A stretch of DNA of 64,000 nucleotides from Flavobacterium sp. ov086 (GTDB lineage: Bacteria > Bacteroidota > Bacteroidia > Flavobacteriales > Flavobacteriaceae). The notes beneath the pieces are model-generated. The model had not been told where the DNA came from and did no database searches. It saw only the letters and a list, made by a program, of their open reading frames with translations. Location: the NCBI RefSeq assembly GCF_900187965.1, contig NZ_FZNL01000003.1:304697-368696 (forward strand), written 5' to 3'. Of this stretch, positions 16,993 to 26,602 are shown piece after piece. The number at the start of each line of letters is the position of its first letter. Within the stretch, counting starts at the first letter, position 1. The translations under genes were made by a program, and so were the position numbers.

Positions 16993-17958
16993 ATGTTTAA
17001 AACAATTCTATTTTTTTTCCTGATTTTATCTTCAGTAAATGCACAAATTTCAGGCTGTACAGATCCACTTTCAAAAAACTATAATCCATTAACAACTATA
17101 AATAATGGAAGCTGTCAATATGCTTTAATCAAAATTAAACCGACATATTCTAATAAAATATCCGACTCGATCAAAGAAACTTCCGGATTAATTTTATTCA
17201 ATAATTTATTATGGACACATAACGATGATCATGATAAAACTATTTATGGATTAGACACATTAGGAAATATCAAAAGAAAAATAGTTTTAGACAAAGTAAA
17301 AAACAATGACTGGGAAGAAATTTCGCAAGATAGTACACATATATACATTGGTGATTTTGGAAATAATTATGCCGGAAACAGAACAGATCTACATATTTTA
17401 AAAATAGAAAAAAAATCTTTCTTAGAGGGAAATCCAAACATTGAAAAAATTTCATTTCAATACGCTAATCAAGCTGATTTTTCTCCAAAAAAACAAAACA
17501 CAACCAATTTTGACTGTGAAGCTTTTATTGTTAGCAAAGACACTATTTATTTGTTTACCAAAGAATGGAGCACCTCCAAAACTAGTATTTATGCGCTGCC
17601 AAACAGATCCGGTAATCACGTTGCACAACTAAAAGACACACTTGACACAAAAGGTTTAGTCACCGGAGCTACATATTTACAGTCAAAAAAGCTCCTGGCT
17701 CTTTGTGGTTATTCTAAACTCGGAAAACCATTTTTATATCTTTTATATGATTATAAAAACAATGATTTTTTATCCGGAAACAAACGAAGGATTACGATAA
17801 AATTACCCATTATTCAAATTGAAGGTATTGCGACCAATGATGGTTTGCATTATTATCTGACAAACGAATCGTTGGTTCGGAAACCGATAATTAATGTTCC
17901 GCAACAAATTCATCGTATTGACTTAACTTCTATATTGGGTTCCTATCTCCATAAATAA
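16993..17958 (+). CDS. Secreted protein, possible beta-propeller
   Basis: A 321-residue protein. I prefer the ATG at 16993 (MFKTILFFFLILSSVNAQ, a clean signal peptide) to an in-frame TTG nine bases upstream. After the signal comes a short Cys motif, ISGCTDPLSKNYNP...NNGSCQY, often seen at the N-terminus of Bacteroidota secreted proteins. The rest has repeated WTHNDDHDKTIYGLDTLGN, IYIGDFGNNYAGNRTDLHILKI and EGIATNDGLHYYLTNE units consistent with a propeller-like fold. Function unknown. No C-terminal secretion signal (T9SS) is obvious. Confidence 0.75.
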   Translation: MFKTILFFFLILSSVNAQISGCTDPLSKNYNPLTTINNGSCQYALIKIKPTYSNKISDSIKETSGLILFNNLLWTHNDDHDKTIYGLDTLGNIKRKIVLDKVKNNDWEEISQDSTHIYIGDFGNNYAGNRTDLHILKIEKKSFLEGNPNIEKISFQYANQADFSPKKQNTTNFDCEAFIVSKDTIYLFTKEWSTSKTSIYALPNRSGNHVAQLKDTLDTKGLVTGATYLQSKKLLALCGYSKLGKPFLYLLYDYKNNDFLSGNKRRITIKLPIIQIEGIATNDGLHYYLTNESLVRKPIINVPQQIHRIDLTSILGSYLHK

Positions 17959-18051
17959 TTCGTAAATGGTAATATAAAAGTTTACTTTTGCAAAAAAGTT
18001 ATGTTTTGTAAAACATTCATAACTTATAATTTATAACTCATATTTTACAAA

Positions 18052-19914
18052 GTGAATTACTTATCTGTAGAAAATATATCGAAGTCATTTGGCGAAAGAA
18101 CGCTTTTTGACAATATCTCATTTGGAATCAATAAAGACCAAAAAATTGCTTTTATAGCTAAAAATGGTTCAGGAAAAACGACCATTATGAGTATTATCAA
18201 TGGTTTGGATGAACCAGATACTGGTCAGGTAGTTTTGAGAAAAGGAATCCGAATGGCATTTCTTTCGCAAGACAATAATTTACAAGACGAGTTATCTATT
18301 GAAGAAAGCATTTTTGCATCAGACAATGAAACACTTAAAGTTATTGAAGCTTACGAAAAAGCTCTTGAAAATCCAGACGACGAAGAAGCTTATCAAAAAG
18401 CTTTTGACGGAATGGATCAGCATAACGCATGGGATTTTGAAACGCAATACAAGCAGATTTTATTCAAATTAAAACTGGAAGATTTTAAACTTAAAGTAAA
18501 AAATCTTTCGGGAGGACAAAAGAAGCGTCTTTCATTAGCAATCATTTTAATTAATCGCCCTGATTTATTAATTCTTGATGAGCCAACCAATCACTTGGAT
18601 CTTGAAATGATCGAATGGCTGGAAAGTTATTTTGCAAAAGAAAATATCACCTTGTTTATGGTTACGCACGACCGTTTCTTCTTGGAGCGTGTTTGTAACG
18701 AAATCATAGAACTTGACAACGGTAAATTATACCAATACAAAGGAAACTACTCTTATTATTTAGAGAAAAAAGAAGAGAGAATTGCTTCTGAAAATGCCAG
18801 CGTTGACAAAGCCAAAAACTTATTTGTAAAAGAATTAGAGTGGATGCGTCGTCAGCCAAAAGCCAGAACTACAAAATCAAAATCGCGCCAAGATGATTTT
18901 TATGTAATTAAAGAAAAAGCACAAAGCCGTCGTCTTGAAAATAAAGTTGAACTGGAAATTAATATGGAACGTATGGGAAGCAAAATTATCGAGCTTCACA
19001 AAATTTCTAAAAAATTCAAGGATCACGTTATTCTGGATAATTTCAGTTTTGATTTTCAACGTGGAGAACGTATCGGAATTATTGGTAAAAACGGAACTGG
19101 AAAATCTACTTTCTTAAATCTACTTACCGGAACAATTCCGTTAGATAGTGGCCGCGTTGTAAAAGGCGAAACTATAAAAGTTGGATATTACACACAAAGC
19201 GGAATTAATCCAAAACCAAATCAGCGTGTTATAGATATTATTAAAGAATACGGAGAGTTTATTCCGTTGGCAAAAGGTCGAATGATTTCGGCTTCACAAT
19301 TGCTGGAACGTTTTCTTTTTGACGCTAAAAAACAATATGATTTTGTCGAAAAATTAAGTGGTGGTGAGTTAAAACGTTTGTATTTATGTACGGTTTTAAT
19401 TCAGAATCCTAACTTTTTGATTCTGGATGAACCTACAAACGATTTAGATATTGTAACATTAAATGTTTTGGAAAGTTTTCTTTTAGATTACCCAGGATGT
19501 TTATTGGTAGTTTCTCACGACCGTTATTTTATGGATAAAATTGTAGATCACTTATTTATCTTTAGAGGAAAGGGAGAAATCGAAAGCTTCCCAGGAAACT
19601 ACTCAGATTTTAGAGCTTATGAAGATAGTGCTGATGTTGCTCAAAAAGAAGAAAACAAAGCCGAAAAGAAAGATTGGAAACAAAATAATCCAACAGGAAA
19701 TCTGACTTTCAACGAACAAAAAGAATATCAAAAACTAGAAAGAGAAATAAAAGATTTAGAAATAGACAAAACTAAAATCGAACAATTATTCTCTGACGGA
19801 AAAGTTGCCGATACTGATATTGAGAAAAAAGCAAATGAATTACAAAACATTATCAATAAAATAGACCAGAAAGAAGAAAGATGGTTTGAGCTTTCGGCTA
19901 AGATTGAAGGATAA
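18052..19914 (+). CDS. ABC-F family ATPase (Uup-like)
   Basis: A 620-residue duplicated ATPase with no membrane domain. First NBD: Walker A AKNGSGKTT at 36-44, signature LSGGQKKRLSLA and Walker B LLILDEPTNHLD; a linker of about 80 residues follows. Second NBD: GKNGTGKST near 350, LSGGELKRLYLC and FLILDEPTNDLD. The C-terminus (about 545-620) is a Lys/Glu-rich coiled coil, which favours the Uup group. ABC-F proteins act on ribosomes. The start is GTG. A TACTTTTG -7 box at 17983-17990 lies upstream, without a good -33 TTG. Confidence 0.93.
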   Translation: MNYLSVENISKSFGERTLFDNISFGINKDQKIAFIAKNGSGKTTIMSIINGLDEPDTGQVVLRKGIRMAFLSQDNNLQDELSIEESIFASDNETLKVIEAYEKALENPDDEEAYQKAFDGMDQHNAWDFETQYKQILFKLKLEDFKLKVKNLSGGQKKRLSLAIILINRPDLLILDEPTNHLDLEMIEWLESYFAKENITLFMVTHDRFFLERVCNEIIELDNGKLYQYKGNYSYYLEKKEERIASENASVDKAKNLFVKELEWMRRQPKARTTKSKSRQDDFYVIKEKAQSRRLENKVELEINMERMGSKIIELHKISKKFKDHVILDNFSFDFQRGERIGIIGKNGTGKSTFLNLLTGTIPLDSGRVVKGETIKVGYYTQSGINPKPNQRVIDIIKEYGEFIPLAKGRMISASQLLERFLFDAKKQYDFVEKLSGGELKRLYLCTVLIQNPNFLILDEPTNDLDIVTLNVLESFLLDYPGCLLVVSHDRYFMDKIVDHLFIFRGKGEIESFPGNYSDFRAYEDSADVAQKEENKAEKKDWKQNNPTGNLTFNEQKEYQKLEREIKDLEIDKTKIEQLFSDGKVADTDIEKKANELQNIINKIDQKEERWFELSAKIEG

Positions 19915-19957
19915 TCCACGAGCGTCCGAAAGGAAAAACAGAAACTTATATTATAAG

Positions 19958-20010
19958 AACCTCAATACTATTAGTGTTATAACTAAAAGTATTGAGGTTA
20001 TTTTTTTTCA
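19958..20010 (+). terminator. Terminator after the ABC-F gene
   Basis: AACCTCAATACT...AGTATTGAGGTT hairpin with an AT-rich loop, followed by a run of eight T residues. It lies about 45 bp after the stop. Confidence 0.85.
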
Positions 20011-20181
20011 AAAAAGTAATTCAAAATTAACAAGAAACCATTTCAAAAAATAAAGTCTTTTTTATCATTTGCAATAGTAAATACCTATTTTAGCAGAAGA
20101 AAAAATAACTATTCTGTAAAACAAAAAGAAGAACAATATTACCACTAATAAGGTTCAACAACACTACACGACATAAAAAAG

Positions 20182-21186
20182 ATGGAATCGAAGAACAAGA
20201 TTTTAAAATTAAGCTTAATTATAGGTTTTGCATTTGCATTAATTGTTATACTATTTTTTTCATTCAAAAGTGATTCGCCTAAAAAAAACATTCCAAATAC
20301 AACACAACTAAATACGGTCCAAAAAACGGTTGTAGCTCCGGAAGAAATATCAGAAGCCGAATTAAATCTCTTTTTTCAAGATTTTATAAAAGCTTTTAAT
20401 ACTAATAATGAAAAAGAAATAAATAAGTTCATTGACGAAAAAGATGGTTTTGTCGAATATCTTTATGACGGTCCTTATCCTTTAATAATTTTCGGTAACA
20501 AAATGAGTCATACGGAATGGTTTGAAACTAAAATCCACACAACCGTTTCTTCTGAAAAATTTCCAACTTATCTGGGCGATACCCAATTTGAGAAAACAGG
20601 TTTTTTTTATGAAAAATATGAGAATAAGTTCAAGCTCTCTGATTTTGATAATGGTTATGTAAATCTTTCGGATAGTGTTTTTAAATCCCATCATGCATTG
20701 GAAGACAAATGTAATTACAGAGCACGTGCAATGGATATAGATGGAAAACGAATTTTTAATTTCTACTTTGCAATTACAAAAGAAAAGAAAAAGATTGTAG
20801 GCTTATCTTATGATTATACTGAAGACGTTACGTATAGTGATCCACAGACGGATTTCATCCCTTTTGATTCCAAAAAAGATATTGAAAACTATATTACAGA
20901 ACAGCAAAAATTCTGTGATTCCGAAAATAAATCTTATCTCGATTTTGGTAAAAAAGAATTTACCTATTGGGATTTTAAAGAAAAACCATTCGTATTTAAA
21001 AGTTATGAAATTGGAAATATCGAAATACAATCCAAAAAATTAAAAACACGAAAAATCATTTTTCATAATGCTGATGCAAATGAAGAATACAATCATGATT
21101 TTACAATGACATTATCTAATAAAGGCACATTTGTAGTTCCCCCCATGGGAGCCAGACCATTTTATGAATATATAATTTGCAAATAA
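20182..21186 (+). CDS. Membrane-anchored protein of unknown function
   Basis: A 334-residue protein with one N-terminal transmembrane helix (about 10-27, SLIIGFAFALIVILFF) followed by a polar spacer and a large extracytoplasmic domain. Within it, LNLFFQDFIKAFNTNNEKEINKFID resembles the start of an NTF2-like or DUF4348-type domain, but I cannot assign it. The C-terminal third (YWDFKEKPFVFKSYEIG, ending GARPFYEYIICK) is a second globular part. It is followed after 53 bp by an FKBP-type isomerase on the same strand and may share its transcript. Confidence 0.7.
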   Translation: MESKNKILKLSLIIGFAFALIVILFFSFKSDSPKKNIPNTTQLNTVQKTVVAPEEISEAELNLFFQDFIKAFNTNNEKEINKFIDEKDGFVEYLYDGPYPLIIFGNKMSHTEWFETKIHTTVSSEKFPTYLGDTQFEKTGFFYEKYENKFKLSDFDNGYVNLSDSVFKSHHALEDKCNYRARAMDIDGKRIFNFYFAITKEKKKIVGLSYDYTEDVTYSDPQTDFIPFDSKKDIENYITEQQKFCDSENKSYLDFGKKEFTYWDFKEKPFVFKSYEIGNIEIQSKKLKTRKIIFHNADANEEYNHDFTMTLSNKGTFVVPPMGARPFYEYIICK

Positions 21187-21239
21187 GCCCTGAAATAAAA
21201 TACCTAATTCATTATATTTACATCCTTTAAAAAAAAATC

Positions 21240-21719
21240 ATGAAACACCTTTTATCTACACTATTAATTTTTACACTTTTTGTTTCTTGCAATAGTGACG
21301 AACAACCGACAGTCACACAACCGCCAAAAGTGGATTACACTATGGAAAACGACAAAGAAATCATAGCTTATATTTCCAAAAATAAACTAGACGCCGAGAG
21401 AAGTGATTCAGGTTTATACTATGTTATCAATGAACCCGGAACAGGAGCACAACCAACAGCAACATCAAATGTAACTGTAGCTTACAAAGGTTATTATACA
21501 AGTGGAAAAATCGTCGATCAAAGTACCGCAGCAGGTCTGTCTTTTGATTTAAATAAAGCTATCAAAGGCTGGACTGAAGGTATTCCTTTGTTTAAAGAAG
21601 GAGGAAGTGGAATTTTACTAGTTCCGTCACATTTAGGCTACGGAAGTTTTACTAATAATGGAATCCCAGGCGGTTCAGTACTTGTTTTTGACGTTAAATT
21701 AATTAAAGTCAACAAATAG
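21240..21719 (+). CDS. FKBP-type peptidyl-prolyl isomerase lipoprotein
   Basis: A 159-residue lipoprotein (lipobox LFVSC) with a C-terminal FKBP domain at about 65-159. Signature elements: GLYYVINEPGTGAQP, VTVAYKGYYTSGKIVDQS, the IKGWTEGIPLFKEGG motif, LLVPSHLGYGS and VLVFDVKLIKV. It should catalyse proline isomerisation during folding of envelope proteins. A spacer (about 20-60) separates the lipid anchor from the enzyme domain. Confidence 0.93.
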   Translation: MKHLLSTLLIFTLFVSCNSDEQPTVTQPPKVDYTMENDKEIIAYISKNKLDAERSDSGLYYVINEPGTGAQPTATSNVTVAYKGYYTSGKIVDQSTAAGLSFDLNKAIKGWTEGIPLFKEGGSGILLVPSHLGYGSFTNNGIPGGSVLVFDVKLIKVNK

Positions 21720-21742
21720 AAAACCTAAAAATAGCTCATTAA

Positions 21743-21780
21743 AAAACCACAACAGATATTATTTCTGTTGTGGTTTTTTA
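21743..21780 (+). terminator. Bidirectional terminator between the FKBP and SDR genes
   Basis: AAAACCACAACAGA pairs with TCTGTTGTGGTTTT around a short loop, flanked by A and T runs on both sides, so it can act for the convergent SDR gene as well. Confidence 0.85.
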
Positions 21781-21818
21781 TTTTCTTCTAATATGAAGCG
21801 GAGACTGAAAACTCAACT

Positions 21819-23372
21819 CTACCAAGGAATCGGATTATAATCTTTCAAAAATTTTCCGCACCAGTGTTTTCCAGTATTGATTCCGTCAAACAAAGGATCC
21901 ATAACACGTGCTGCACCATCAACAATATCCAATGGCGGCTGAAAATCTTCAAGTTCTTGTTTCTTTTTTGCCAATTCGGCAGGATCTTCGTCAGTTACCC
22001 AGCCTGTATCAACAGCATTCATAAAAATCCCGTGTTTTGCTAAAGTTCCTGATGAAGTATGCGTTAACATATTAAGAGCCGCTTTTGCCATATTGGTGTG
22101 CGGATGACGATCTTCTTTAAAAAAGCGATGAAATTTTCCTTCCATAGCCGAAACATTTATAATATGTTTTTTACCTGTATTATCTTTCTTCATTACTTCG
22201 GAAAGTCGGTTGCATAACACAAAAGGCGCAACAGAATTCACCAATTGCACTTCGATCATTTCGGTAGTTTCGATTTGACCTAAACGTAAACGCCAGCTAT
22301 TTGTTTTTCGCAAATCAACCTGTTGCAAGTCAGCATCAAGTTCTCCTTCCGGAAAAACCTCATTTGCTACAAGCGCATTATCAAAAGAATACGGAATTTG
22401 AGACAATTGAGCCGAAGCACGCAAACCAATTCCGGGTTCTGGTCCGTGCCAGGTTACAGGCATATTTTCATTTGAAGAAAATCCAGTTGTTAAAACTTTT
22501 AATTCCTCCAGACAATTAAGATGATCTGCCAATAATTCTTGTGCTTGTTTGGGCAATGCACTTATGGGCAACTCTTCATTCGGCATTAAATGGGAATAAA
22601 ATCCTGAAGGTCGTCTAACCGTTTGCGCTGCATTATTAATCAAAATATCCAGTCGCTCATATTTTTGCTCTATAAAATTGCAAAAGATTTCCACACTTGG
22701 AATATGTCGCAAATCTAAACCGTGAATTTTTAATCGATGTCCCCATTCCATGAAATCATCTTCCTTCGCAAAACGCAAAGCAGAATCTACCGGAAAACGT
22801 GTAGTCGCGATAACGGTTGCACCACCACGTAAAAGCATCAATGTAATATGATAACCAATTTTTAATCGGGAACCCGTGATAACTGCAATTTGCCCTTTTA
22901 CATCAGCCGTCTGAAAACGTTTGGCATAATTAAAATCGCCACAATCCGTACACATCGTATCATAAAAGTGGTGCATTTTAGTAAATTCTGTTTTACAAAC
23001 GTAACAGTTTCTGGGGGTTTCAAGCTCTAATTGTTCTTTGCTGGCAAGATCGTTAAAAGCCAATAATTTAGGTGCAACAAATATACTTGCTTCTCTTGCA
23101 TGACGAATTCCGGTTTCTTTACGAGCGGTTTTGTCTTTCTTTTCTTTTTTGCGTTTGGCAGCTTGCAAACCATCTTTAACCCGTCTTGCAAACTCACCTC
23201 TGTCAGGTCTGGAAAACATCCCCGCTTCTTTGATTAAAGCAATTCGTTGCTCTTTTGGAATATCAAAAATCTGATCCGTATTCGTATTCAATTGTGCTAA
23301 AATAGCAATGCATCGATTAATTTCTTCAGAAGATATTATATTCTTATCTTCTATTTCTTCCTTCAACATCAT
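21819..23372 (-). CDS. Large SDR-fold protein with zinc ribbon, catalytic Tyr absent
   Basis: A 517-residue protein. The first ~115 residues are helical and highly charged. A zinc-ribbon-like segment follows (NCYVC...MCTDC; Cys123, 126, 141, 144), then a Rossmann SDR domain from about 160: [14 protein letters not shown] (cofactor loop) and DILINNAAQ. In the catalytic segment the serine is present (NVSAMEG), but the YxxxK motif reads T-N-M-A-K, so Thr stands in place of Tyr. It may bind NAD(P) without classical SDR chemistry. Function unknown; it resembles a family of uncharacterised bacterial and plant SDR-like proteins. Confidence 0.85.
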   Translation of the reverse strand: MMLKEEIEDKNIISSEEINRCIAILAQLNTNTDQIFDIPKEQRIALIKEAGMFSRPDRGEFARRVKDGLQAAKRKKEKKDKTARKETGIRHAREASIFVAPKLLAFNDLASKEQLELETPRNCYVCKTEFTKMHHFYDTMCTDCGDFNYAKRFQTADVKGQIAVITGSRLKIGYHITLMLLRGGATVIATTRFPVDSALRFAKEDDFMEWGHRLKIHGLDLRHIPSVEIFCNFIEQKYERLDILINNAAQTVRRPSGFYSHLMPNEELPISALPKQAQELLADHLNCLEELKVLTTGFSSNENMPVTWHGPEPGIGLRASAQLSQIPYSFDNALVANEVFPEGELDADLQQVDLRKTNSWRLRLGQIETTEMIEVQLVNSVAPFVLCNRLSEVMKKDNTGKKHIINVSAMEGKFHRFFKEDRHPHTNMAKAALNMLTHTSSGTLAKHGIFMNAVDTGWVTDEDPAELAKKKQELEDFQPPLDIVDGAARVMDPLFDGINTGKHWCGKFLKDYNPIPW

Positions 23373-23426
23373 AAAAAAGTATTACTATTAGCTTAAAATT
23401 AAAGTTCGCAAATATAGTCTTTTTAA

Positions 23427-23511
23427 AAGTCGGAAAAGTTCAAAATCAAAAGTCATAAAGCAACACCCGTGTCTTTAAAACTTTCGACTTTACGACTTTC
23501 GACTTTTTTGT
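23427..23511. repeat. GACTTT/AAAGTC word repeat
   Basis: The gap between the divergent SDR and methyltransferase genes holds AAAAGTCGGAAAAG and AAAAGTCATAAAG words on the left and CTTTCGACTTTACGACTTTC words (7-8 nt pitch) on the right, giving an imperfect inverted repeat. It ends directly at a TATCTTCG box that may be the -7 element of the methyltransferase gene. Confidence 0.6.
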
Positions 23512-23539
23512 ATCTTCGCACCTCCTTGCAACCATTTAT

Positions 23540-24331
23540 ATGCTATTTCAAATTAAATCTTATTTAAAATTCCTTTGGAATTCCAAAAACGAACATGGAG
23601 TTCATTCACCGTTTGTGTTTAGTTTATTAACAAAATGTTTTTACGACAAGAAAACAAAACCCGAATATTCGATTTTGCGAAACTATCGAAAATCATTACT
23701 CAGTAACAAAAACTTTATTGAAGTAACCGATTTTGGCGCCGGTTCAAAAGTGTTTAAATCAAATAGAAGACAGATTTCGAAAATTGCATCTACAGCAGGA
23801 ATTTCTCCAAAACGTGCCGAATTATTATTTCGCGTAACCAATTATTTTCAGCCAAAAAACATTCTTGAGATAGGAACTTCATTAGGATTGGCAACTTCTG
23901 CCTTAGCCTTAGGAAGCACAAACGCAAAAGTGATTACGCTTGAAGGTTGCCCGCAAACGGCAAATCAATGTCAATTGCAATTACAAAAATTCAATTTCAA
24001 TAATGTAGATTCGGTAATAACTGAATTCGAAAGTTATCTTGAAGACCTTCAACTGAGACTGAAAACCGAGACTGAAAACTTCGACTTAATATACTTTGAT
24101 GGAAATCATTCTAAAAAAGCCACTATCGCTTATTTTGACCTTTTATTACCAACAATAACAAATGATTCTGTTTGGATTTTTGATGATATTCATTGGTCTC
24201 CAGAAATGGAAGAAGCTTGGGAAATCATAAAAAACCATCCAAAAGTAACCGTAACAATTGATACTTTTCAATGGGGATTTGTGTTTTTCAGATACGAACA
24301 GGAAAAAGAACATTTTGTGATTCGTGCTTAA
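23540..24331 (+). CDS. Class I SAM-dependent O-methyltransferase-like protein
   Basis: A 263-residue methyltransferase. Core Rossmann motifs: NILEIGTSLGLATSALALG (SAM loop, about residues 111-129), KVITLEGCP (motif II acid), and FDLIYFDGNHSKKAT (motif IV). It resembles the O-methyltransferase_3/_24 families. The N-terminal ~60 residues (HGVHSPFVFSLLTKCFYDK) are typical of the Bacteroidota version. Substrate unknown. Its stop codon overlaps that of the convergent downstream gene within the tetranucleotide TTAA. Confidence 0.88.
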   Translation: MLFQIKSYLKFLWNSKNEHGVHSPFVFSLLTKCFYDKKTKPEYSILRNYRKSLLSNKNFIEVTDFGAGSKVFKSNRRQISKIASTAGISPKRAELLFRVTNYFQPKNILEIGTSLGLATSALALGSTNAKVITLEGCPQTANQCQLQLQKFNFNNVDSVITEFESYLEDLQLRLKTETENFDLIYFDGNHSKKATIAYFDLLLPTITNDSVWIFDDIHWSPEMEEAWEIIKNHPKVTVTIDTFQWGFVFFRYEQEKEHFVIRA

Positions 24332-24816
24332 TTATAAAACACATCATCAGGTATTCCTTTTTTAAATAATTCTTCGTACTCTAATAAATCATCTTCATCT
24401 GTTATTGGATAATTAAATAATATATAACCATTTTGAGGCGAATCTTCTTCATAGATAACCAAATAGCTAATATTTGTATTTGGTTTTTCGTCCGGAATCT
24501 CTATATAATGATTTTCCTTATACGTATTAGAAACCCATTCCCCGTTTAGTTTAAAATCATATTGAACTTTTCCTTCCGATTTTCCTCTTCCAGTGTGATA
24601 AAATGTTACTTTTCCTTCTGATAAAGCATAATTGTCTTTTATTCTTTTGACAAAGTATATTTGTGTCGCGATACTAAAAAAGAAAGCTATTATCAGAAAC
24701 AAAAAAACAAAAATACCAACTAAACTCTTAAATTCGAATTTAGAAAAATACTCAAAAAAATAACAAAGTCTAAAAAGTAGTATTGTAATTAGTAGTATTA
24801 TAAGATAGATTTCCAT
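24328..24816 (-). CDS. Membrane protein with DUF3592-like extracytoplasmic part
   Basis: A 162-residue protein with two transmembrane helices (about 3-20 and 33-52) followed by a soluble domain containing ALSEGKVTFYHTGRGKSEGKV and YDFKLNGEWVSNTY, a pattern similar to DUF3592 proteins (weak). The tail is acidic (ITDEDDLLEYEELF). Function unknown. The stop codon shares bases with that of the convergent methyltransferase. Confidence 0.7.
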   Translation of the reverse strand: MEIYLIILLITILLFRLCYFFEYFSKFEFKSLVGIFVFLFLIIAFFFSIATQIYFVKRIKDNYALSEGKVTFYHTGRGKSEGKVQYDFKLNGEWVSNTYKENHYIEIPDEKPNTNISYLVIYEEDSPQNGYILFNYPITDEDDLLEYEELFKKGIPDDVFYN

Positions 24817-25143
24817 TATTTAATTTTCAGATCGCTAAAATAAAATTATTATCACAACAAACTCATTTTAAAATTATATTTCAAAAAAAAATGACAACTA
24901 TTTCTGATTGTCATTTTTATAATAATTCAATTTATAAAAAAATTATTTTTTAGCTTGTGTAGTTTCTTCAGATTTAACTCCTATTCAAAAAATTTGCTTT
25001 TATTATTAAGGTAAATTATTCTGAATTTAGAGATAATATCCTACAAAAATAGATGTTTTTATGAAATGTTTTTTTATCTTTGAAATTCACTTTTTAGTAG
25101 AGATAGCTTTATCTTTGAACCTTTAGAAAAATAACACTCATTT
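24817..25143. other. Gene-free stretch with decayed gene copy and tandem -7 boxes
   Basis: This 327-bp gap holds a duplicated terminator hairpin (24888-24917), the decayed 3' end of a lipoprotein gene (24943-24992), and two TATCTTTG boxes at 25075-25082 and 25110-25117 pointing toward the XRE regulator. Neither box has a good TTG 19 nt upstream. The rest is featureless AT-rich DNA. Confidence 0.6.
24943..24992 (-). pseudogene. 3'-end remnant of a copy of the 25635-26294 lipoprotein gene
   Basis: On the minus strand this decodes as IGVKSEETTQAKK followed by TAA, matching the C-terminus MGAKSEETKEAKK of the intact gene 640 bp away. An in-frame TGA precedes it and no further homology extends upstream. 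The downstream sequence also matches: an AT-rich spacer and the same TGACAAC/TATTTCTGATTGTCA hairpin follow both copies. The two copies flank the XRE regulator gene. Confidence 0.8.
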
Positions 25144-25545
25144 ATGGAACAGAAAATTCATCAGGGAAGAAACGTAAAACGTTTCAGAGAAATGCTTGGC
25201 ATCAAACAGGAAGCACTGGCTTATGATTTGGGAGAAGACTGGAACCAGAAGAAAATTTCTATACTGGAACAGAAAGAAGTAATTGAAGATAATCTGCTGA
25301 AACAAATCTCTAATTCTATGAAAATTCCTCTTGAAGCTTTTCAAAATTTTGATGAAGAACAAGCAGTAAATGTTATTGCGAATACATTTAATACCAATGA
25401 TAATGCGATTGGGCTTATAGTTAAAAATAATAATCCTATTGAAAAGATTATTCAATTGCATGAAGAAAAAATTGCATTATATGAGCGTATGCTGAAAGAA
25501 AAAGATGAAATGATGTCAATGCTTGAAAAACTTATCATCAAATAA
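25144..25545 (+). CDS. XRE-family helix-turn-helix transcriptional regulator
   Basis: A 133-residue regulator. N-terminal HTH (about 8-65): NVKRFREMLGIKQEALAYDLG, then WNQKKISILEQKEVI. The C-terminal part (about 98-133) is a probable coiled coil (IIQLHEEKIALYERMLKEKDEMMSMLEKL) that should mediate dimerisation. This architecture is common in Flavobacterium and often multicopy. Target unknown. It lies between a decayed and an intact copy of a lipoprotein gene, so it may have arrived by insertion or the region by duplication. Confidence 0.88.
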   Translation: MEQKIHQGRNVKRFREMLGIKQEALAYDLGEDWNQKKISILEQKEVIEDNLLKQISNSMKIPLEAFQNFDEEQAVNVIANTFNTNDNAIGLIVKNNNPIEKIIQLHEEKIALYERMLKEKDEMMSMLEKLIIK

Positions 25546-25579
25546 ATTTCAGGACGATTCAGCAAAATTAGGGTATAAA

Positions 25580-25609
25580 AAAATGACAACCATTTCTGAT
25601 TGTCATTTT
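25580..25609. terminator. Bidirectional terminator between the XRE and lipoprotein genes
   Basis: AAAATGACAA and TTGTCATTTT form a 10-bp stem with a 10-nt loop and flanking A/T runs. The hairpin serves the convergent genes on both sides. An almost identical copy lies at 24888-24917. Confidence 0.85.
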
Positions 25610-25634
25610 AATACTAATTCAATTTTATAAATAA

Positions 25635-26294
25635 TTATTTTTTAGCTTCTTTGGTTTCTTCAGATTTAGCTCCCATTCTATTTAAAGTATACATTGGAGC
25701 AAATTTCAATTTCAAACCTGCAATTTTTCTGTTATCTTCCGCAGTAAGCCCTTCTTTTTCAACAGTGTTTTTTCGACTATCAAGCGCTTCATACATTAAT
25801 TTAATTTCGTCCCAGTCTTCACGTGAGTAACTATCCTTATTATTCTCAACTGTATGAACAAATTGCTGATAAACACTATGAATATTCTTGGCATTTACCC
25901 AAGCAAAACTCATATCCTCTCCTATTTTTCCTTCTCCAAATAATGCATTACGCAATTGTTGTTTCGGACTTGGAGCAGGTGGGGCAAGAACGGTGGTCAT
26001 TTCTTTTTTAAACTCTTCGTATTTTACTTTACTCGAATTTACTTTATCGGTCGCGGCCGCATTATCTTTAATATCTGCTAAAGCTAATTCTGCTTCTGCA
26101 GCTTTTTTGTCATATTCCGCTTCAACATTTTTCCAATCTGCTTTCAGATCATCTGCTTTAACATTTTTGACTGAATCGACATAAGCGACATAAGAGTCTA
26201 CTGTTTTTTGAGCTTTTTCTTGTTTTTCATCTTTACATGATGTAAAACTTAATGCTATAATAGCAAGTCCTGATAATAATTGTATGTTTTTCAT
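25635..26294 (-). CDS. Helical lipoprotein of unknown function
   Basis: A 219-residue lipoprotein (lipobox LSFTSC) with a Lys/Glu/Ala-rich, almost wholly helical body: VDSYVAYVDSVKNVKADDLK, then VEAEYDKKAAEAELALADIK, suggesting a coiled coil. A short Pro-rich break (APPAPSPKQQ) separates it from a second helical part. Resembles the DUF6565-type Bacteroidota lipoproteins (uncertain). A decayed 3' fragment of a second copy lies downstream at 24943-24992. Confidence 0.75.
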   Translation of the reverse strand: MKNIQLLSGLAIIALSFTSCKDEKQEKAQKTVDSYVAYVDSVKNVKADDLKADWKNVEAEYDKKAAEAELALADIKDNAAATDKVNSSKVKYEEFKKEMTTVLAPPAPSPKQQLRNALFGEGKIGEDMSFAWVNAKNIHSVYQQFVHTVENNKDSYSREDWDEIKLMYEALDSRKNTVEKEGLTAEDNRKIAGLKLKFAPMYTLNRMGAKSEETKEAKK

Positions 26295-26602
26295 AATTCT
26301 GATTATTTAATATTACATACCAAATATAAGCTACAAAGCAGAGCTTATTATTACACAATTATCACTTTTATAATATTTAAAACATTATAATTCAATAAAA
26401 ACCCGAAAAAATGAAAATTATATAAAAATAATACAAAATCGTATAACATATTTCATTTGATTAAATTATAATTTTTATAAAAATGATAATTTGTAGAAAA
26501 TCATGATTTTAAATCCTGAAATCTGTAACAAAAATCAATTAAAACTACTTATCGTTTATTGAAAAGTGTTTTGTACTTTTAAATCCAAAATTGTAAATCG
26601 AA
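26295..26602. other. AT-rich gap, nothing recognised
   Basis: This 308-bp divergent gap is extremely AT-rich. I see no ORF, strong hairpin or repeat family here. A TACTTTTA sequence near 26575 could be a weak -7 box for the ABC ATPase gene; no proper -33 TTG precedes it. Confidence 0.4.
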
